Positions 53,021 through 60,711 of a stretch of DNA of 64,000 nucleotides are shown piece after piece. The translations under genes were made by a program, and so were the position numbers. How positions within the stretch are numbered: the stretch's first letter is position 1; each line of letters opens with the position of its first letter. The DNA lies in NCBI RefSeq assembly GCF_000482505.1, contig NZ_AXVL01000009.1, forward strand, positions 62,001 through 126,000, in the 5' to 3' direction. This stretch comes from Leptotrichia trevisanii DSM 22070. GTDB taxonomy: Bacteria > Fusobacteriota > Fusobacteriia > Fusobacteriales > Leptotrichiaceae. Below the pieces are notes generated by a model. That model searched no databases. It was not told the DNA's origin and worked only from the letters and a program-made list of their open reading frames with translations.

Positions 53021-53065
53021 CATAACTTTTGAGTTTGATTTTAAAATGATATCACTATATTATAA
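53021..53065. repeat. Dispersed AT-rich motif, copy B
   Basis: CATAACTTTTGAGTTTGATT continues TTAAAATGATATCACTATAT. It is the best match to copy A. Confidence 0.4.
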
Positions 53066-53265
53066 CCTGATTTTAAAAAAATGCACATTAATTTTTTTAA
53101 ATTTTAAAACTATATTTAAAATATAATTTAAAGTATACGTTTCAAAGCAGGAATGTTTTTTTAGTTTAATAATTTTAAAATGGCAAAAAACAGCATAAAA
53201 TAATTTAAAATTTAAAATATTTTATTATTTTTATGAAATATTTGCAAAAAAATGCAAAAAAACGC

Positions 53266-53293
53266 TTGACTTTATAAAAATTAAAGTTATAAT
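53266..53293 (+). promoter_or_regulatory. Promoter of the PTS gene
   Basis: TTGACT (53266-53271), a 16-bp spacer and TATAAT (53288-53293). The start codon is more than 300 bp downstream, so the transcript has a long leader. Confidence 0.75.
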
Positions 53294-53301
53294 ATTAAAG
53301 A

Positions 53302-53325
53302 GGAACAATATGAAACTAAGTGAAA
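53302..53325 (+). promoter_or_regulatory. Tandem 10-bp repeats, probable DeoR operator at the PTS promoter
   Basis: GGAA, GAAA and GAAA blocks begin at 53302, 53312 and 53322, exactly 10 bp apart, immediately downstream of the -10 box. Decamers TGAAACTAAG and TGAAATCAAA match those at the activase and aldolase promoters. Confidence 0.65.
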
Positions 53326-53608
53326 TCAAAAATAATACTTAGTTAGAAAATAAAGATTAAATTAGAAATAAAATCAAATTGTTTTAAAATATAGCAATTC
53401 CAGTTTAAAATGAGAGTAGAAGGTTAGGCTGTATCTGTAATCAATCCATTGATTTTTACATATTTTTACTCCAATTTTTTAGTGGATTGACTATAAATAT
53501 AAAATTTTAATTGTGCAGCTCAAAATACAGGAGTTGACTAATTTTTAAAAATTGAATTTTAGGACAGTTTGAAAAAATTTAATATTATAATTTTATTTGG
53601 AGGATGTT
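53326..53608 (+). other. Long untranslated leader of the PTS gene
   Basis: About 280 bp without a convincing ORF. It contains the inverted repeat TCAATCCA (53441-53448) and TGGATTGA (53483-53490), enclosing 34 nt. This could form a leader stem. No PRD-type antiterminator protein is encoded nearby. Confidence 0.4.
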
Positions 53609-55816
53609 ATGAAAAAAAACAAAAAAGAAAATCAGATTTTTCTTACATTGCAGACAATAGGAAGGGCGTTCTTCCTGCCAGTTTCGATTTTACCAGTTGC
53701 CGGATTGTTATTAGGTTTAGGGGCTTCGTTTACAAATCCTAAGACAATAGCGTTTTATCATTTAGATGGATTGCTTGCACAAGGGACACCTATGAATTAT
53801 GTCCTTACTGTAATGAATAACGTTGGACTTGCAGTATTTGCCAATTTGCCTTTGATATTTGCGATGGCAGTAGCGTTGGGAATGGCGAAAAAGGAAAAAG
53901 GGGTTGCGGTGCTGTCCTCTGGACTTTCATTTATAATAATGCACACAACTATTAAAACATTATTGGTATTTAGCGGAAAAATTTTACCTGACGGGACTGT
54001 TTCGGAAAAAGTGCTGGATGGTGCGATAAGTTCCGTGCTTGGGATACAAACGCTTGAGATGGGAGTGTTTGGGGGAATTGTAGTAGGACTTGGAGTTGCA
54101 TTTTTGCATAATAGATTTTATAAGACAAAACTTCCTGCAGCAATATCATTTTTTTCAGGAGTTAGATTTGTACCAATTATATGTACGTTTGCTTATATTG
54201 TTGTAGGATTCATTTCCTTTGCAATTTGGCCAGTTATTCAACAGGGAATATTCTCAATTGGAAGAGTTGTAACAGGTTCGGGGGATATTGGAATATTTAT
54301 TTTTGGATTTATGGAAAGAATATTGATACCTTTTGGACTTCATCACATCTGGTACATTCCATTCTGGCAAACAGGACTGGGTGGAAGTGCAATGATAGAT
54401 GGAACAATGGTTTCAGGGGCACAAAACATATTCTTTGCAGAATTAGTATCGCCAAACACTACACGTTTTAGCATAGATGCGGCTAAATTTATGACAGGGA
54501 AATATTCATTTATGATGGGTGGACTTCCAGGAGCAGCTCTTGCAATGTATCATTGTGCAAAACCAAATAAAAAGAAAATAGTTGGAGGATTGTTACTTTC
54601 AGCGGCTTTAACAAGTTTTCTTACAGGGATTACAGAGCCTATTGAATTTACATTCTTATTCGTAGCACCTTTCGTATTTGTTGTTCACTGTATTTTTGCA
54701 GGAATTTCATTTGCACTTATGAGAATACTTGATATAGCAATAGGAACAACGTTTTCATGCGGATTAATAGACTTCACATTATATGGAATTTTGCCGGGAA
54801 GTTCAAAAACACACTGGGTTAGATTATTGCCGATATTTGTAATATATTTTGTACTTTACTATTTCTTCTTTAAATTTGTTATACAAAAATGGAATTTAAA
54901 AACTCCAGGAAGAGAAGACGATGATGAAGATACGAAATTATATACAAAAGATGACTATAACACTATGAGAGATAGTAGAAAACAAGGAGCAATAACAGAA
55001 GATACAGTTTCACAGGCAATTATAGATGGACTTGGAGGACTTGATAATTTTGGTGATGTTACGTGCTGTGCAACTAGACTTAGAATGCGTGTAAATAATA
55101 TGGATTTAGTAAATGAGGCAGCATTAAAACGTACAGGAGCAATGGGAGTTATCAAAAAAGGAAGTGGAATTCAAGTTGTATACGGGCCTACTGTGTCAGT
55201 TATTAAAAGTAACTTGACAGAATATATCGAAAAAATAAAAGAACACGGCATGGAAGCCTCATTTGCAGAAGAAAAACCAGGAAGAAATATAGATTTGAAT
55301 GTTTTGAACTTGAGTGAAGAGGGCGTAAATGAAAATTATGAGTCCCTTGAGGCAATAAATCAGATAATTGCTCCGTATAAAGGTAAAATTTACGATATTG
55401 AAAACATTGGTGACAAAATATTTAATACAAAGGTTCTTGGAGATGGTTTTGCAATAGAAATTGAAGGCGATAAAATAATCGCTCCAACTGATGGAACAGT
55501 AGTAAATGTTTATACAACAGAACATGCCTTTATTATTCAGGACAAGTTTGGACATAATATTCTGATACACGTTGGACTTGGAACAGCGGGATTAAATGGA
55601 GAAGGTATAAAATTGTTTAAGAAAATAGGTGATACAGTCAGAAAAGGTGAAAAAATTGGAACATTGGACAGAAATGCAATAACAAAAGCAGGAATTTCGT
55701 TAATTTCACCTGTAACTTTCTTAAATGTAGACAAGGCAAAATATGGTATAAAAGTTGAAAAAACTGGAAATGTGGAAGCTGGGGAAGAAACAATTATATT
55801 TATAACAAAAAAATAA
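53609..55816 (+). CDS. PTS sugar transporter, IICBA fusion of the glucose family
   Basis: A 735-residue permease that imports and phosphorylates a hexose-like substrate. The order is IIC (about 10-430; ten or so membrane helices, with FGLHHIWYIPFWQTG and GALAMYH near the substrate site), IIB (about 465-550; Cys487 in DVTCCATRLRM) and IIA-Glc type (about 590-735; His654 in ILIHVGLGTAGLNGEG). Start at 53609 because GGAGG lies five bases before it. The substrate is not readable from the motifs; glucose, maltose-type sugars or an anhydrohexitol are possible. The last fits the nearby glycyl-radical enzyme and aldolase. Ends at a terminator. Confidence 0.9.
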   Translation: MKKNKKENQIFLTLQTIGRAFFLPVSILPVAGLLLGLGASFTNPKTIAFYHLDGLLAQGTPMNYVLTVMNNVGLAVFANLPLIFAMAVALGMAKKEKGVAVLSSGLSFIIMHTTIKTLLVFSGKILPDGTVSEKVLDGAISSVLGIQTLEMGVFGGIVVGLGVAFLHNRFYKTKLPAAISFFSGVRFVPIICTFAYIVVGFISFAIWPVIQQGIFSIGRVVTGSGDIGIFIFGFMERILIPFGLHHIWYIPFWQTGLGGSAMIDGTMVSGAQNIFFAELVSPNTTRFSIDAAKFMTGKYSFMMGGLPGAALAMYHCAKPNKKKIVGGLLLSAALTSFLTGITEPIEFTFLFVAPFVFVVHCIFAGISFALMRILDIAIGTTFSCGLIDFTLYGILPGSSKTHWVRLLPIFVIYFVLYYFFFKFVIQKWNLKTPGREDDDEDTKLYTKDDYNTMRDSRKQGAITEDTVSQAIIDGLGGLDNFGDVTCCATRLRMRVNNMDLVNEAALKRTGAMGVIKKGSGIQVVYGPTVSVIKSNLTEYIEKIKEHGMEASFAEEKPGRNIDLNVLNLSEEGVNENYESLEAINQIIAPYKGKIYDIENIGDKIFNTKVLGDGFAIEIEGDKIIAPTDGTVVNVYTTEHAFIIQDKFGHNILIHVGLGTAGLNGEGIKLFKKIGDTVRKGEKIGTLDRNAITKAGISLISPVTFLNVDKAKYGIKVEKTGNVEAGEETIIFITKK

Positions 55817-55830
55817 TTAACATAATAAAG

Positions 55831-55855
55831 CCTCTATAATTATATAGGGGTTTTT
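55831..55855 (+). terminator. Terminator of the PTS gene
   Basis: CCTCTATA and TATAGGGG pair (one G-U) around ATTA, followed by TTTTT. Confidence 0.85.
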
Positions 55856-55925
55856 ATATACATTATTAAATTAAAATATATAATAATTTTAATAGATATT
55901 AATTAGAATTTATAAAAAGTTTTTC

Positions 55926-55954
55926 TTGAAAATTTTTCTAATATTCGATAGAAT
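55926..55954 (+). promoter_or_regulatory. Promoter of the first DeoR regulator gene
   Basis: TTGAAA (55926-55931), 17 bp, TAGAAT (55949-55954). No 10-bp GAAA repeats follow, unlike the PTS, activase and aldolase promoters. Confidence 0.6.
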
Positions 55955-55978
55955 AAAAAAATAATATAAAGATTGGAT

Positions 55979-56737
55979 ATGATAAAAATGCTTAAAAATG
56001 AAAGACAGGATATAATTTTAATGAAACTTAATAATAAAGGTAAAGTTGTAGTCGGAGAACTTGCGATTGATTTGTCCGTTTCTGAAGATACGATAAGAAG
56101 AGATCTCGCTGAAATGGATACAAAGGGACTTCTAAAAAGAGTTTTTGGTGGGGCATTGCCTTTAAACAGATATGCTTTAAATTATACGGAAAGACAGAAT
56201 TTTGAGCCTGAACTAAAATACGAACTGGCATTAAAAGGTGTAAATTTACTAAAGGATGGGCAGTTAGTTGCGATAGACGGAAGTACAACAAATCTTCAAT
56301 TAGCAAAAGCTATTCCAGTTAATTTGTCACTAACAGTAATTACAAATAGCCTAGCTATAGCAAGTGAGCTTTGTAATCACAAAAATATAGAAATAATAAT
56401 GGTTGGTGGAAATCTGTTTCAAAAAATTATGACTAATGTGGGAAATTTGGCAGTAGAGCAAGTAAAAGAATATTATCCAGATATTTGTTTTATGGGAGCT
56501 TATGCAATTCATCCGTTAATGGGGATAACAAGCCCTTATGAAAAGGAAGTAAGTGTAAAACGTCAGTTTATAAAGTCTTCAAGCAGAGTTGTGACGTTAA
56601 TTATACCAAATAAATTTAATGTAATAATGCCTTATAAAGTGTGTGATATGACAGATGTTACAACTATTATAACAGATAAGAGTGTATCAGCGGAGATACT
56701 GGAAGAGTATGAAAAAATAGGAATTGAATGTATTTGA
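55979..56737 (+). CDS. DeoR-family transcriptional regulator (sugar metabolism)
   Basis: A regulator of about 252 residues. The N-terminal winged helix has ERQDIILMKLNNKGKVVVGELAIDLSVSEDTIRRDLAEMD, the DeoR signature. The C-terminal sugar-phosphate sensing domain (DeoRC) has VAIDGSTTNLQLAKAIP and MVGGNLFQK. It lies between the PTS gene and the glycyl-radical enzyme and is the nearest candidate to bind the tandem GAAA operators. Start uncertain (ATG 55979 or 55988); no strong SD. Confidence 0.92.
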   Translation: MIKMLKNERQDIILMKLNNKGKVVVGELAIDLSVSEDTIRRDLAEMDTKGLLKRVFGGALPLNRYALNYTERQNFEPELKYELALKGVNLLKDGQLVAIDGSTTNLQLAKAIPVNLSLTVITNSLAIASELCNHKNIEIIMVGGNLFQKIMTNVGNLAVEQVKEYYPDICFMGAYAIHPLMGITSPYEKEVSVKRQFIKSSSRVVTLIIPNKFNVIMPYKVCDMTDVTTIITDKSVSAEILEEYEKIGIECI

Positions 56738-56743
56738 GCAAGG

Positions 56744-56767
56744 AAGGGGGCAAATGCCTCTTTTTTT
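56744..56767 (+). terminator. Terminator of the first DeoR gene
   Basis: AAGGGGGC and GCCTCTTT (G-U pairs allowed) around AAAT, followed by TTTT. Confidence 0.8.
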
Positions 56768-56790
56768 GTCTTGAAACTACTGAAAAACTA

Positions 56791-56826
56791 TAAAAATACA
56801 AGGAGCTTAAAATTACCAGCCCCTTG
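56791..56826 (-). terminator. Terminator of the glycyl-radical enzyme operon
   Basis: CAAGGAGC (56799-56806) pairs with GCCCCTTG (56819-56826) with one mismatch; TATTTTTA follows on the minus strand. Confidence 0.7.
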
Positions 56827-56874
56827 CAGTAAAGAGAAAATTTATTTTAGAAGTTTATCTAAAAGGATAAATAT

Positions 56875-59277
56875 TTATATTCTTTGTTCCGTTCTTGAAA
56901 TAATATCATTTTGTGTAGTTCTGTCAAGTGTAACAAATTGTGCACAGTATCCAGCCACTCTTACGATAATATCTCTATGTTTTTCAGGTTCAACCTGTGC
57001 CTGTTTCAATGTTTTTCCTGAAATAATGTTAAATTGGATATGCCATCCTTTTGAACTTATAAATGATTTTATTACATTTACAAATTTTTCAAACTGTTCT
57101 GGAGTATTTACCAGTTCAGGTGAATATTTTTGATTCAATAATTGTCCACCTGTAATCATTAAAGTTGGCAATTTGTTTACAGAATTTAATACTGCTGTAG
57201 GGCCGTTTGTGTCAGTTCCCTGAGTTGGAGAACCACCTTCGGCTGCAGGTGTATAGGCGTATCTTCCGTCTGGAGTTGCACCGCTTACTGTTCCCATTGG
57301 TACATTTGAAGAAATTCCAGATGTTGAAACTCCATAACCGCCATTAATTGGTCCTCTTCCGTATCTTGTATTGTGATATTTTTGAATTTCATCAATGTAT
57401 GTCCAGTAGATATTTGTAGCAAATTCGTCCACTTCATCAATATCATTTCCATATTTAGGCACTTCCAGCAATATTTTTCTGATTCTTTCCCCATTTTCAC
57501 TCGCATAATTTGTCTGAAGAGCATTATAAACCTCTTCTTTTGTTAAAATTTTATTATCAAAAACAGTGGTTTTTAGTGCATACAGTGAGTTTGCAGCATT
57601 TGCGATTCCCACTTGAAGTCCTGAAATAATATCATAAACTGCTCCACCTTCTTTTGCGGAAAGTCCTCTTCCAATACAGTCATCAATTAAACTTGACAAT
57701 AAAATGTCAGGAAATTCTTCTAAATGTGTATCAGCCAATGCATCAAGCGCAACAGATAGTTTTGTATAGTGTTTCATATATTTTTTCCATGCTTCCCATA
57801 AATCCTCATAAGTTTCATAGTCAGTCAGTTTCCCTGCTTTTAGTAATTGAAGTCCAGTTCTGGCATCGTAACCGTCATTTAACACAAGTTCAGTTGCTTT
57901 TACAAAGTTTAAAAAAGTCATTCCTGTACATCTGTAACCCCATTTTCCAGGAACAGCAACTTCCACACATCCAACCATTGAATAATTATAGGCATCTTCA
58001 ATTTTCACTCCTTTATTAAGCAATGCAGGAACTATTATTTCATCTGTATGCATTGCAGGCATTCCATAACCTGTTGCAGCTACTTCGGCACATTTTCTTA
58101 TGAATTTTTCTGGAGAATTTATATGAAATCTTGCAGAAAGATTCGGCTGTGTAAGTTTATTTTCTCCAACACTTTCCAGAATTAAATAGCTTAATTCATT
58201 TGTAGAATCTTTTCCACTTGGAGTTGATCCTCCAATTGTAACATTCTGATAAGTCGGATAACCTGCACCGTAGCCAGAATGTGAAGTTGAACGGACTTTT
58301 ATTACAGAGTAAAGTTTTACCCATAGGCATTGCAGCATTTCCTTTGCAAATTCCCTGTCTAAATTTCCTTCCAAAACATCTTTTTTATAAAGTGGGTATA
58401 AATATTGATCCACTCTTCCAAGCGAAGCTGAATGCCCGTTGCTTTCAATCTGAATTACCAGATGTATGAACCAGATTGCCTGTACACCTTCCCAGAATGT
58501 TTGAGCAGGATTTTCAGGTACATTTAGGCAGTTTTTCTGAATCTGAAGCAATTCTTCTTTTCTTTGAGGATCAGTTTCCTTTTCAGCCAATTCTTTAGCC
58601 AAATTTGCAAATCTATGAGCAAAGTCAATAGTCGCCTGTGCCACAATTTGTACAGCCTTCAAGAAATCAATTTTATTGTATCCGCCATAAACTGTAATAT
58701 CCACTTTTTCCATAGAAGCCTTAGCCTCTTCTATTACTCCCTTTAGTCCTTTTGTTAAAACTTTTTTAAAGTCAGGGACGATGTGTCCGTCACCAGAAGT
58801 CATATTTCCTTCACCATGAATGATTTTTACAGTTCCAGCCTCCTTTATTTCCTGTGGCATTTGAGCATGAGCTTTATCCTTCAATGTTTTTCCACGCCAC
58901 CATTCACAAATTTCAAGTAATTCAGGAATTTCTTCTTCAGGAATTCTGAATTTATCTCCATCCCTATGATCAAAGTTTCCTTTCGCCTTAATTTCATCTA
59001 CAATCCAGTCTACTGCATATTCAGGAAAAAGCGGAGCTGTTCTTTCGTCAACAGACTGATTTCCCACAATAAGTTCTCCATCTTTTATGTAAATTGTCAT
59101 ATTTTCCAGAATTTCCTTGACTGCATAGGCACGAACAATATATTTTGATTTCCCCTCATGTTCTTTATATGCTTTAGTCAAAAGTCTACCTCTTTCAACA
59201 CTTACTCCTGGAAATTTTGATAAAGCCGATTCTCTTAATTTTTTTACTCTTTCACTTTTCAAAACAAATTCTCTCAT
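56875..59277 (-). CDS. Glycyl-radical enzyme of the YbiW/PflD (PFL2) group
   Basis: An 800-residue glycyl-radical enzyme. The thiyl Cys437 is in MVGCVEVAVPGKWGYRCTG, with Glu439 in the Cys-Val-Glu order. This is the dehydratase/lyase type and not the Cys-Cys pair of pyruvate formate-lyase. Gly776 is in RVAGYCAQF, followed by LDRTTQNDIISRTEQ. Length and motifs match E. coli YbiW (810) more than PflB. The published reactions of YbiW and PflD are ring-opening of 1,5-anhydroglucitol-6-phosphate or anhydromannitol-6-phosphate to 1-deoxyfructose-6-phosphate. Choline or glycerol chemistry is less likely. Start 59277 has GGAGG eight bases upstream. Paired with the activase 56 bp upstream. Confidence 0.88.
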   Translation of the reverse strand: MREFVLKSERVKKLRESALSKFPGVSVERGRLLTKAYKEHEGKSKYIVRAYAVKEILENMTIYIKDGELIVGNQSVDERTAPLFPEYAVDWIVDEIKAKGNFDHRDGDKFRIPEEEIPELLEICEWWRGKTLKDKAHAQMPQEIKEAGTVKIIHGEGNMTSGDGHIVPDFKKVLTKGLKGVIEEAKASMEKVDITVYGGYNKIDFLKAVQIVAQATIDFAHRFANLAKELAEKETDPQRKEELLQIQKNCLNVPENPAQTFWEGVQAIWFIHLVIQIESNGHSASLGRVDQYLYPLYKKDVLEGNLDREFAKEMLQCLWVKLYSVIKVRSTSHSGYGAGYPTYQNVTIGGSTPSGKDSTNELSYLILESVGENKLTQPNLSARFHINSPEKFIRKCAEVAATGYGMPAMHTDEIIVPALLNKGVKIEDAYNYSMVGCVEVAVPGKWGYRCTGMTFLNFVKATELVLNDGYDARTGLQLLKAGKLTDYETYEDLWEAWKKYMKHYTKLSVALDALADTHLEEFPDILLSSLIDDCIGRGLSAKEGGAVYDIISGLQVGIANAANSLYALKTTVFDNKILTKEEVYNALQTNYASENGERIRKILLEVPKYGNDIDEVDEFATNIYWTYIDEIQKYHNTRYGRGPINGGYGVSTSGISSNVPMGTVSGATPDGRYAYTPAAEGGSPTQGTDTNGPTAVLNSVNKLPTLMITGGQLLNQKYSPELVNTPEQFEKFVNVIKSFISSKGWHIQFNIISGKTLKQAQVEPEKHRDIIVRVAGYCAQFVTLDRTTQNDIISRTEQRI

Positions 59278-59333
59278 TGCCTTTTCCTCCATTTTTTATT
59301 TTAATATCTTGTCTTTATTTTTTATTAATTTTT

Positions 59334-60152
59334 TTATCCATTCAATTTTGCCTGTAAACCATAACTTTTCATTATATTTAAAGCATTATTTAGTTCATCT
59401 TGTGTATGTTTTTCAAGTGTCTTCATTGGATATTCTCTTCCTAATTTTTTATATTTTTCAAGTCCCATTGTGTGATAGGGCAGTATGTTCACTTCCAGCA
59501 AATTCAGCTTTTTTAAAAATTTTGCCGTTTCGTGAATGTTTTTTTCATCATCGTTAATTCCTTTTATAAATGGAAATCTCATAATGATTCTTTTATGCCA
59601 TTCTGAAAGTTTTGTAAGATTTTTCAAGATTATTTCATTTGAAACAGCGGTATATTTTTTATGTTTTTCGTTGTCCATATGTTTTATGTCAAATAAAATT
59701 GTATCCGTCAATTTTGCCAATTTTTCAAAATCCTTGTAATTTCCATATCCTGTTGTTTCTATAGCAGTGTTGATATACTCTTCTTTTAACTTTTCAAAAA
59801 GTTCTATTGCAAAAGCTGAATTTACAAGTATTTCTCCACCGCTTAACGTAACCCCTCCGCCAGAATTTCTATAAAAGTTTTCATCTTTCATCACAATTGC
59901 AAACACTTCTTCCAGCGTCATATCTTTTGCAACTTGTTTTAGTGTATTTGCAGCAGGACAGCCAGAACATGAAGTTTTATTTCCTTTATAAAGAGAGCCG
60001 TCGTAATCCCAAAATTCGTTTTCCAGCTTTTGTGTTTCAGGATTGGAACACCACAGACATCTAAGTGGACATCCTTTAAAATACACGACTGTTCTAATTC
60101 CTGGCCCATCAAATGTGGCTCCCCTTTCAATATCTGTAACTAAAGCTCTCAT
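59334..60152 (-). CDS. Radical SAM glycyl-radical-enzyme activating protein
   Basis: A 272-residue activase that abstracts hydrogen from the glycyl residue. The [4Fe-4S] motif is FKGCPLRCLWCSNPE (CxxxCxxC), the SAM motif is SGGGVTLSGGE, and TYDGPGIRT appears here as TFDGPGIRT. The region after the cluster has only CSGC in place of the two extra ferredoxin-type clusters of longer activases, so this is a short variant. AAAGGAT precedes the ATG. It is the first gene of the GRE operon. Confidence 0.9.
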   Translation of the reverse strand: MRALVTDIERGATFDGPGIRTVVYFKGCPLRCLWCSNPETQKLENEFWDYDGSLYKGNKTSCSGCPAANTLKQVAKDMTLEEVFAIVMKDENFYRNSGGGVTLSGGEILVNSAFAIELFEKLKEEYINTAIETTGYGNYKDFEKLAKLTDTILFDIKHMDNEKHKKYTAVSNEIILKNLTKLSEWHKRIIMRFPFIKGINDDEKNIHETAKFLKKLNLLEVNILPYHTMGLEKYKKLGREYPMKTLEKHTQDELNNALNIMKSYGLQAKLNG

Positions 60153-60192
60153 ATCCTTTACACCTCTTTTCCTTTTGAAAATATCTCTTAAG

Positions 60193-60216
60193 TTTCATTT
60201 TGTTTCTTTATATTTC
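60193..60216 (-). promoter_or_regulatory. Tandem 10-bp repeats, probable DeoR operator at the activase promoter
   Basis: On the plus strand TTTC blocks begin at 60193, 60203 and 60213, exactly 10 bp apart. On the coding strand they read CGAAATATAA, AGAAACAAAA and TGAAACTTAA just after the -10 box. Confidence 0.7.
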
Positions 60217-60217
60217 G

Positions 60218-60246
60218 ATTTTACATTATTTTTGAAAATTTGTCAA
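60218..60246 (-). promoter_or_regulatory. Promoter of the activase-GRE operon
   Basis: TTGACA (60241-60246), 17 bp, TAAAAT (60218-60223) on the minus strand: a perfect -35 box. Confidence 0.8.
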
Positions 60247-60277
60247 GAGTTTTATTTAATTTTGTAAAAAAATTTAT

Positions 60278-60308
60278 AAAAAAACCTGCAATAAATAATA
60301 ATTGCAGG
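60278..60308 (-). terminator. Terminator of the third toxin-like transcript
   Basis: CCTGCAAT and ATTGCAGG form an 8-bp stem followed by a T-run on the minus strand. Confidence 0.85.
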
Positions 60309-60336
60309 GAAAAAATTATTTTTTCATTTTGGGGTG

Positions 60337-60412
60337 TTATCTTCTACTTAGGATGTAGTAAATAACCACAAGTTGAACTAATATAAAACTATATCCCGTT
60401 CTATTTGGACAT
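60337..60412 (-). pseudogene. Hydrophobic small toxin-like ORF with a +1 frameshift
   Basis: An ATG at 60412 directly follows a strong GGGGGTG SD but reads only three codons before TAG. Removing one A from the AAA at the fourth codon restores 24 codons. They would read MSNRTGYSFILVQLVVIYY and end ILSRR at the TAA at 60337. The restored peptide has the size and helix of the peptide at 31729-31800. It is either decayed, read by slippage on the A-run, or started elsewhere. It has its own extended -10 promoter and terminator. Confidence 0.5.
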
Positions 60413-60454
60413 CACCCCCAATCATAATATGAATTAGGCAACGAACCCAAAAAT

Positions 60455-60463
60455 ATTATAGCA
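60455..60463 (-). promoter_or_regulatory. Extended -10 promoter of the third toxin-like transcript
   Basis: TGCTATAAT on the minus strand (TATAAT at 60455-60460). The predicted mRNA starts near 60448 and ends near 60278, about 171 nt. Confidence 0.6.
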
Positions 60464-60474
60464 AAACTTAATAC

Positions 60475-60540
60475 AAAAAGCTAGTTCAAATTGAACTAGC
60501 CCTTGTCGTTGTTTTTTTCATATTATGATTGTTTCTTTAC
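60475..60540 (-). ncRNA. Candidate antitoxin RNA of the third module
   Basis: Promoter TTGAAT (60570-60575), 17 bp, TATAAT (60547-60552). The RNA (about 66 nt) ends at the perfect hairpin GCTAGTTC/GAACTAGC (60480-60500) with a T-run. It contains CAATCATAATATGAA (complement of 60517-60531), which pairs perfectly over 15 nt with the toxin leader (TTCATATTATGATTG, complement of 60419-60433), ending at the SD. Confidence 0.68.
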
Positions 60541-60606
60541 ATGTTAATTATAACATAAAGAAAGTAATTATTCAATCAAAATTTTTATAAAAATTGAAAA
60601 AAGACA

Positions 60607-60635
60607 TTGACATTTTTTAAATTATATATTAAAAT
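60607..60635 (+). promoter_or_regulatory. Promoter of the aldolase gene
   Basis: TTGACA (60607-60612), 17 bp, TAAAAT (60630-60635), the same boxes and spacing as the activase promoter. Confidence 0.8.
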
Positions 60636-60640
60636 AATAT

Positions 60641-60665
60641 CGAAATTAAACGAAACTAATTAAAA
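60641..60665 (+). promoter_or_regulatory. Tandem 10-bp repeats, probable DeoR operator at the aldolase promoter
   Basis: CGAAATTAAA and CGAAACTAAT are adjacent decamers with GAAA at 60642 and 60652. A degenerate AAAA follows at 60662. The arrangement equals that of the activase and PTS promoters. Confidence 0.65.
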
Positions 60666-60711
60666 TATGGAATTATTATTTCAAAAAATAAAAAAAGAAA
60701 GGATGATAAGA

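Noticed and set aside
53310-53342. Ten-codon leader-peptide-like ORF (MKLSEIKNNT) with GAGGAAC upstream near the PTS promoter
   Set aside because: It overlaps the tandem GAAA operator, its SD would lie at the very start of the transcript, and no attenuator hairpin with a T-run follows.
53441-53490. Inverted repeat TCAATCCA/TGGATTGA in the PTS leader as a RAT-type antiterminator
   Set aside because: The loop is 34 nt, there is no overlapping terminator, and no PRD/BglG-type protein is encoded nearby. It is noted only as a possible stem.
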